From Clostridiales bacterium (GTDB taxonomy: Bacteria > Bacillota > Clostridia > Oscillospirales > Oscillospiraceae): a stretch of DNA of 9,492 bases. Shown here piece by piece: positions 5,784-9,492 of this stretch (its first letter is position 1; every line of letters starts with the position of its first letter). The DNA is taken from positions 22,769 to 32,260 of the forward strand of contig DQDL01000101.1 in assembly GCA_003533405.1 (NCBI GenBank), given 5' to 3'. The notes under the pieces were generated by a model, which was given only the letters and a program-made list of their open reading frames with translations, was not told the origin of the DNA and did not search any database. The position numbers were made by a program, and so were the translations under genes.

Positions 5784-7232
5784 ATGGTAGAAAAAATCGA
5801 CGGCGTTATAAACGCCATCAGCGGTGTACTGTACCAGCCGTACATTGTGCCGCTGTTTCTTATCGTTGCGGGTGTGTACTTCACCGTCCGCACGGGACTT
5901 TTGCAGATAAGCCTGTTCGGCGAGTCTATAAAGGTCGTCAGCGAAAAGCCCAAAGAGAAGGGCAGCGTATCCTCGTTCGGTGCGCTCATGGTCTCCACCG
6001 CATCCCGTGTCGGCACGGGCAACATCATCGGCGTTGCCTCGGCGCTCGTCCTCGGCGGCCCGGGTGCGATATTCTGGATGTGGATAACCGCCATCCTCGG
6101 CGGCGCTTCCGCATTTATCGAGTCCACTCTGGCGCAGATCTACAAGCGCAAGGACAAAGACGGCACGAGCTACGGCGGCCCGTCGTATTACATGCAGGAC
6201 GGCCTCAAGCAGCGCTGGCTCGGCATTATCTTTGCGATAGTCCTCATCCTCACCTACGCCGTGGGCTACAACATGCTCGCTGCGTACAACACCCAGTCGA
6301 CCTTCAGCGGCTTTGGCTTCTATGATGCCCAGACCACCCCGTACATAATCGGCGGCATCCTCGCCGTCCTGTTCGGCGCATGCGTACTCGGCGGCGGCCT
6401 GCGTCTTACGAAGATCACCGGCGTTCTCGTCCCCATCATGGGCGTATTGTATGTAATCGTCTCGCTCGTGATACTCGTCATGAATATTACCTACATTCCC
6501 GCAATGTTCAAGGCGATATTCGTCAGCGCATTTGACTTCAAGGCCATTTTCGGTGGCTTCACGGGCTCGTGCATCATGTGGGGCATCAAGCGTGGCCTTT
6601 ACTCGAATGAGGCGGGCATGGGCTCTGCCCCCAATGCCGCAGCCAGCGCAGCTGTCGCACATCCTGTCAAGCAGGGTCTTGTCCAGATGCTGTCCGTGTT
6701 CATCGACACGCTGCTCATCTGCACGGCTACCGCTTTTATGTGCCTGTGCGGCCAGCTCAGGACCGGTGGCATCAACTCCGCAGCATACATCAATGCCGAC
6801 GGCAGCGCCAATGCGGCAAACTTCGTTCAGGACTCGATATTTGCATCCCTTGGCGCAGCAGGCCCGATTTTCATCGCAGCGGCGCTGACCCTGTTTGCGT
6901 TCACCACGCTCCTGGGCAACTACTATTACTGCGAGGGCTGCCTGAGATTTATCCTCAAACGCAAGCCCAGCAAGGCGTTTATCACCTGCTTCCGCATTGT
7001 TGCGACCGTTCTGGTCTTTGTCGGTGCGATACTCTCCGCCGGCGTCGTTTGGGACACCGCAGATATGCTGCAGGGCATCATGGTAGTCATCAATGTGCCC
7101 GTCATCCTCATACTCGGCGGCCCGGCTATCGCAGCTCTGAAGGATTACAAGAAGCAGCGCAAGGAGGGCAAGTCCCCAGAGTTTAAGTCCTCCAGCATCG
7201 GCCTTGAAGGCAAAACCGACTGCTGGGAGTAA
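5784..7232 (+). CDS. Alanine/glycine:cation symporter family (AGCS) transporter
   Basis: The product is 482 aa, about the normal length for AGCS carriers, which import alanine or glycine with Na+ (or H+). Diagnostic segments are present: RVGTGNIIGVASALVLGGPG at 75-94, then AIFWMWITA at 95-103, SYGGPSYYM at 129-137, and SNEAGMGSAPNAAASA at 274-289. About 10-11 hydrophobic helices span the chain, and a Lys-rich cytoplasmic tail ends it. The ATG at 5784 has only a weak AAAGAGAG before it, but the alignment of the N terminus with the family and the upstream promoter support it. The gene is divergent from the MFS transporter and convergent with a GntR/FCD regulator, which might control it. The exact amino acid cannot be fixed from sequence. 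Family call is very confident. Confidence 0.95.
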   Translation: MVEKIDGVINAISGVLYQPYIVPLFLIVAGVYFTVRTGLLQISLFGESIKVVSEKPKEKGSVSSFGALMVSTASRVGTGNIIGVASALVLGGPGAIFWMWITAILGGASAFIESTLAQIYKRKDKDGTSYGGPSYYMQDGLKQRWLGIIFAIVLILTYAVGYNMLAAYNTQSTFSGFGFYDAQTTPYIIGGILAVLFGACVLGGGLRLTKITGVLVPIMGVLYVIVSLVILVMNITYIPAMFKAIFVSAFDFKAIFGGFTGSCIMWGIKRGLYSNEAGMGSAPNAAASAAVAHPVKQGLVQMLSVFIDTLLICTATAFMCLCGQLRTGGINSAAYINADGSANAANFVQDSIFASLGAAGPIFIAAALTLFAFTTLLGNYYYCEGCLRFILKRKPSKAFITCFRIVATVLVFVGAILSAGVVWDTADMLQGIMVVINVPVILILGGPAIAALKDYKKQRKEGKSPEFKSSSIGLEGKTDCWE

Positions 7233-7242
7233 TAATTAAAAC

Positions 7243-7281
7243 AAAAAATCTCGATGGTATCGATACCATCGAGATTTTTTT
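7243..7281. terminator. Bidirectional terminator: 38-bp perfect palindrome
   Basis: Bases 7243-7280 form a perfect palindrome centred on ATCGAT with six A at one end and T's at the other (17-bp stem, 4-base loop). It ends both the symporter gene and the convergent GntR gene, whose stop codon is 4 bases further right. Confidence 0.93.
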
Positions 7282-7284
7282 ATC

Positions 7285-8022
7285 TCACTTTTTTCTTGTG
7301 TTTCTCACGGTCGAGAACGGGTCTGCGCCGCCGCCGGAGAACATTGTAAAGTTAAGGCTTGAGGTCACATGGTCGGTCATGGCCTGACGGGCAAGCTCGG
7401 GGATGTGCATCTTAATCGCCGAGACAACGGCGGCGTGGTTATATATAACGCTCGATGACCACGGGTTTTCCTCGGAGTTGCTGATGAACTTTATCATAGA
7501 CGACTGGTACATCGTCAAATTCGGCAGCAGCATCTCATAGCACTTTTGAATGTAGCTGTTGCCGCAGGACTCGACGATGAGGCTGTGGAAGGGCATGTCG
7601 GTCGCTATCATGCCGTCATAGTCCTTGCGAATGACGCAGTCGGTAAATTCGTCGGCAAGCTTCTCAAGCTCTGCGACTGTCTCGGCGCTTGCACGCTCCG
7701 TGCACAAAGCGGCAGCCTCGCACTCGATAGCCGCACGCACGCTGTAGAGGTCTATCATATCGCTAAGGCTCAGGTCGATGACATAGTAGCCGCTCGAGTT
7801 CGGCTTTGACACCACAAAGCCCTGCTCGCACAAATTGACGATGGCCTCGGCGACCGGCGTTCTGGATATCCCGAGGGCGGAGGCGATGCTGTTAACATTG
7901 AGCTTCGTGCCCGGAGCTATGCGCAGGGACACTATCTCGTCATAGAGCATCTGCGAGACCACATCACGCAGCTTAGATGAGCTGCTGTTTTCCAAATAAG
8001 ACTGAAATTGAGCTTTATTCAT
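7285..8022 (-). CDS. GntR family transcriptional regulator, FadR/FCD subfamily
   Basis: The product is 245 aa from ATG 8022, which has GAGGTG (8033-8028) 5 bases before it; an upstream start at 8061 lacks this. Residues about 18-82 form the winged helix-turn-helix, with ALGISRTPVAEAIVNL (49-64) as the recognition region. The usual family form is SRTPVREAL; here the Arg is Ala58. Residues about 88-225 are an all-helical FCD ligand domain with the expected metal-binding set Asp142, His146, His196 and His218, so it should sense a small carboxylate-type effector. An unstructured Gly/Ser-rich tail follows. It converges on the alanine/glycine symporter gene and may regulate it, but this is inference from proximity. 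An inverted repeat in its leader could be its own operator. Family call is very confident; effector and targets are unknown. Confidence 0.93.
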   Translation of the reverse strand: MNKAQFQSYLENSSSSKLRDVVSQMLYDEIVSLRIAPGTKLNVNSIASALGISRTPVAEAIVNLCEQGFVVSKPNSSGYYVIDLSLSDMIDLYSVRAAIECEAAALCTERASAETVAELEKLADEFTDCVIRKDYDGMIATDMPFHSLIVESCGNSYIQKCYEMLLPNLTMYQSSMIKFISNSEENPWSSSVIYNHAAVVSAIKMHIPELARQAMTDHVTSSLNFTMFSGGGADPFSTVRNTRKK

Positions 8023-8039
8023 AAAAACACCTCGGAAGC

Positions 8040-8063
8040 GGATGCAAAAAATGCGCTGCATCC
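8040..8063. repeat. Inverted repeat in the GntR gene leader, candidate operator or hairpin
   Basis: GGATGCA (8040-8046) and TGCATCC (8057-8063) form perfect 7-bp arms separated by 10 bases, just upstream of the GntR ribosome binding site. It could be an autoregulatory binding site or an mRNA hairpin. No T-run follows, so it is not a terminator. Confidence 0.5.
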
Positions 8064-8090
8064 TTGATATTGCACTTTAATACGAAAGGT

Positions 8091-8119
8091 ATTTTACTGC
8101 ATAATAACTCAAAATGCAA
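8091..8119 (-). promoter_or_regulatory. Candidate promoter for the GntR gene
   Basis: On the minus strand TTGCAT (8119-8114), a 17-bp spacer and TAAAAT (8096-8091, 5 of 6). The -35 match is weak. The upstream terminator at 8121-8150 means a promoter is needed in this interval. Predicted start near 8084, leader about 60 bases. Confidence 0.45.
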
Positions 8120-8120
8120 C

Positions 8121-8150
8121 AAAAAAGGTTCCCCGAAGGGAACCTTTTTT
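8121..8150 (-). terminator. Intrinsic terminator with UUCG tetraloop after the gltA/nfnB-type gene
   Basis: Read on the minus strand, a 13-bp stem (8150-8138 with 8133-8121) is closed by a C(UUCG)G tetraloop, a known extra-stable RNA loop, and ends in six T's. It lies 18 bases after the stop codon of the minus-strand oxidoreductase gene and separates it from the GntR gene. Confidence 0.93.
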
Positions 8151-8167
8151 AAAATTTTTAAGGCTAA

Positions 8168-9492
8168 TTACTTGTTCTTGTTCTTTATGTACTCGTCAAT
8201 GCCCTTTGCGCCTGCTTTGCCTGCGCCCATTGCGAGAATGACGGTTGCAGCGCCGGTAACGGCGTCGCCGCCTGCGAACACGCCCTCACGAGCGGTCTGG
8301 CCGTTGTCGCCGGCCTCGATGCCGCCCTTGCGGGTGAAGGTAAGACCCTTGGTAGTGTTGCGGATCAGGGGATTGGGGCTGGTACCGATAGCGATGATGA
8401 CGGTGTCAACATCCAGCACCCAGTTGCTGCCCTCGATGGGAACGGGCTTTCTGCGGCCCTTCTCGTCGGGCTCGCCGAGCTCCTGCCTGACAAGCTCGAT
8501 GCCCTTGACATTGCCGTTCTCGTCGCCGATGATGGCAACGGGGTTGTTGAGCAGATTAAACTCAATGCCCTCGGCCTCTGCATGCTCGACCTCTTCCTTA
8601 CGGGCGGGCAGCTCGTCTCTGCCGCGGCGGTAGGTGATGAAAACATGCTCAGCGCCAAGACGCTTTGCAACACGGGATGCGTCCATTGCGACATTGCCTG
8701 CGCCGACGACGGCAACACGGTTGAAGTGCTTGATGGGCGTATCGTAATCGTCTCTGTAAGCCTTCATGAGGTTTACACGGGTAAGAAGCTCGTTAGCGGA
8801 GTAAACACCGAGGAGGTTCTCGCCGGGGATGTGCAGGAACTGGGGCAGACCTGCGCCGGAGCCGATGAACACTGCCTCGAAGCCGTCCTCAAACAGCTCG
8901 TCAACGGTCTCGGACTTACCGATGATGGCGTTGGTGATGATGTTAACGCCCATTGCCTTGAGGTTCTCGATCTCGGCGGCAACGATCTCCTTGGGGAGAC
9001 GGAACTGCGGGATGCCGTAAACGAGAACGCCGCCGGCCTTGTGGAAGGCCTCAAAAATGGTGACCTCGTAGCCGAGCTTGCGCAGGTCGCCTGCACAGGT
9101 AAGGCTGGACGGGCCGGAGCCGACAACGGCGACCTTGTGGCCGTTGGATTCGGGAACGGTGGGGGCGACCTTTTCGGCCTTGTTCATGTGGTAGTCGGCG
9201 ACAAAGCGCTCGAGACGGCCGATGCCGACGCTCTCGCCCTTGATGCCGCGGACGCACTTGGACTCGCACTGCTTCTCCTGCGGGCAAACACGGCCGCAGA
9301 CTGCGGGCAGGGAGTTGGTGGAGGTGATTATCTCATAAGCCGCATCGAAGTCGCCCTCTGCGACCTTTGCGATGAACTCGGGAATACGAACGGAAACGGG
9401 GCAGCCGGTACGGCAGGGGGTGTTGTGGCAGTTAAGGCAGCGCTTTGCCTCGTCCATTGCCATCTCGGCGGTGTAGCCGAGAGCGACCTCGT
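8168..9492 (-). CDS. gltA: NADPH-dependent glutamate synthase small-subunit family protein (GltA/NfnB type), N terminus outside window
   Basis: The frame stays open to the right edge and gives 440 residues; homologues have about 460-470, so roughly 20-30 N-terminal residues are missing. The ATG at 9463 is internal: EVALGYTAEMA precedes it in frame and matches the family N terminus. Numbered from the first complete codon in the window, the N-terminal domain has two [4Fe-4S] Cys sets (18, 21, 26, 30 and 65, 69, 75, 79). The FAD-binding motif VAVVGSGPSSL is at 120-130, NADPH-binding VVGAGNVAMD at 261-270, and a C-terminal FAD motif GVFAGGDAVTGAATVI near the end. The FAD motif has GPSS where GPAG is usual. 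In Clostridia such proteins are either stand-alone glutamate synthase-like enzymes or the NfnB subunit of NADH-dependent ferredoxin:NADP+ oxidoreductase. A neighbouring nfnA would lie right of the window. The terminator shows it is last in its operon. Confidence 0.9.
   Translation of the reverse strand, partial: EVALGYTAEMAMDEAKRCLNCHNTPCRTGCPVSVRIPEFIAKVAEGDFDAAYEIITSTNSLPAVCGRVCPQEKQCESKCVRGIKGESVGIGRLERFVADYHMNKAEKVAPTVPESNGHKVAVVGSGPSSLTCAGDLRKLGYEVTIFEAFHKAGGVLVYGIPQFRLPKEIVAAEIENLKAMGVNIITNAIIGKSETVDELFEDGFEAVFIGSGAGLPQFLHIPGENLLGVYSANELLTRVNLMKAYRDDYDTPIKHFNRVAVVGAGNVAMDASRVAKRLGAEHVFITYRRGRDELPARKEEVEHAEAEGIEFNLLNNPVAIIGDENGNVKGIELVRQELGEPDEKGRRKPVPIEGSNWVLDVDTVIIAIGTSPNPLIRNTTKGLTFTRKGGIEAGDNGQTAREGVFAGGDAVTGAATVILAMGAGKAGAKGIDEYIKNKNK

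Noticed and set aside
5754..6662. 302-aa minus-strand open frame opposite the AGCS symporter gene
   Set aside because: Its translation is low-complexity and rich in Ala, Arg, Asp and His, with no recognisable domain, start or ribosome site. The opposite strand encodes a clearly conserved transporter.

Overview
The window looks like chromosomal DNA of a Gram-positive anaerobe, most likely class Clostridia (Bacillota) and perhaps an Oscillospirales-type gut bacterium. The evidence is compact intrinsic terminators with T-runs, sigma-A type promoters (TTGACA/TATAAT-like), strong AGGAGG-type ribosome binding sites, moderately high GC in genes against AT-rich spacers, a Clostridia-style GltA/NfnB iron-sulfur flavoprotein, an AGCS amino-acid symporter and an FCD-type GntR regulator. 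The family-level placement is an inference. I see no mobile element, CRISPR array, rRNA or tRNA.

Left part (1-3200): the C-terminal end of an iron-sulfur oxidoreductase, followed in the same operon by hypA (nickel metallochaperone) and a terminator. Next comes trmO (tRNA t6A37 methyltransferase) with its own promoter. It converges on a long minus-strand gene for a secreted lipoprotein with an M3/PepF-like zinc peptidase domain; the two share a bidirectional terminator.

Middle (3100-5700): divergent from the peptidase is plsY (acyl-phosphate:glycerol-3-phosphate acyltransferase). After it lies a pair of small, mutually similar, unrecognised proteins (77 and 69 aa). The first has a near-consensus promoter, a strong ribosome binding site and codon choice suggesting high expression. 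The second sits immediately behind an intrinsic terminator and has no visible promoter, so it would need read-through. A minus-strand MFS transporter converges on the pair through a terminator that contains both stop codons. Its own promoter places the transcription start on the ATG, which predicts a leaderless mRNA.

Right part (5700-9492): an AGCS sodium (or proton):alanine/glycine symporter, divergent from the MFS gene, with its own promoter. It converges through a 38-bp perfect palindrome on a GntR/FCD regulator, a plausible but unproven regulator of the symporter. Beyond that is the 3' part of a gltA/nfnB-type gene (NADPH-dependent glutamate synthase small-subunit family), ending in a UUCG-tetraloop terminator and running off the right edge.

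Most genes are short transcription units bounded by clear hairpin terminators. No intergenic stretch exceeds about 165 bases. The most novel element is the small paralogous protein pair at 3952-4453 with its internal terminator.
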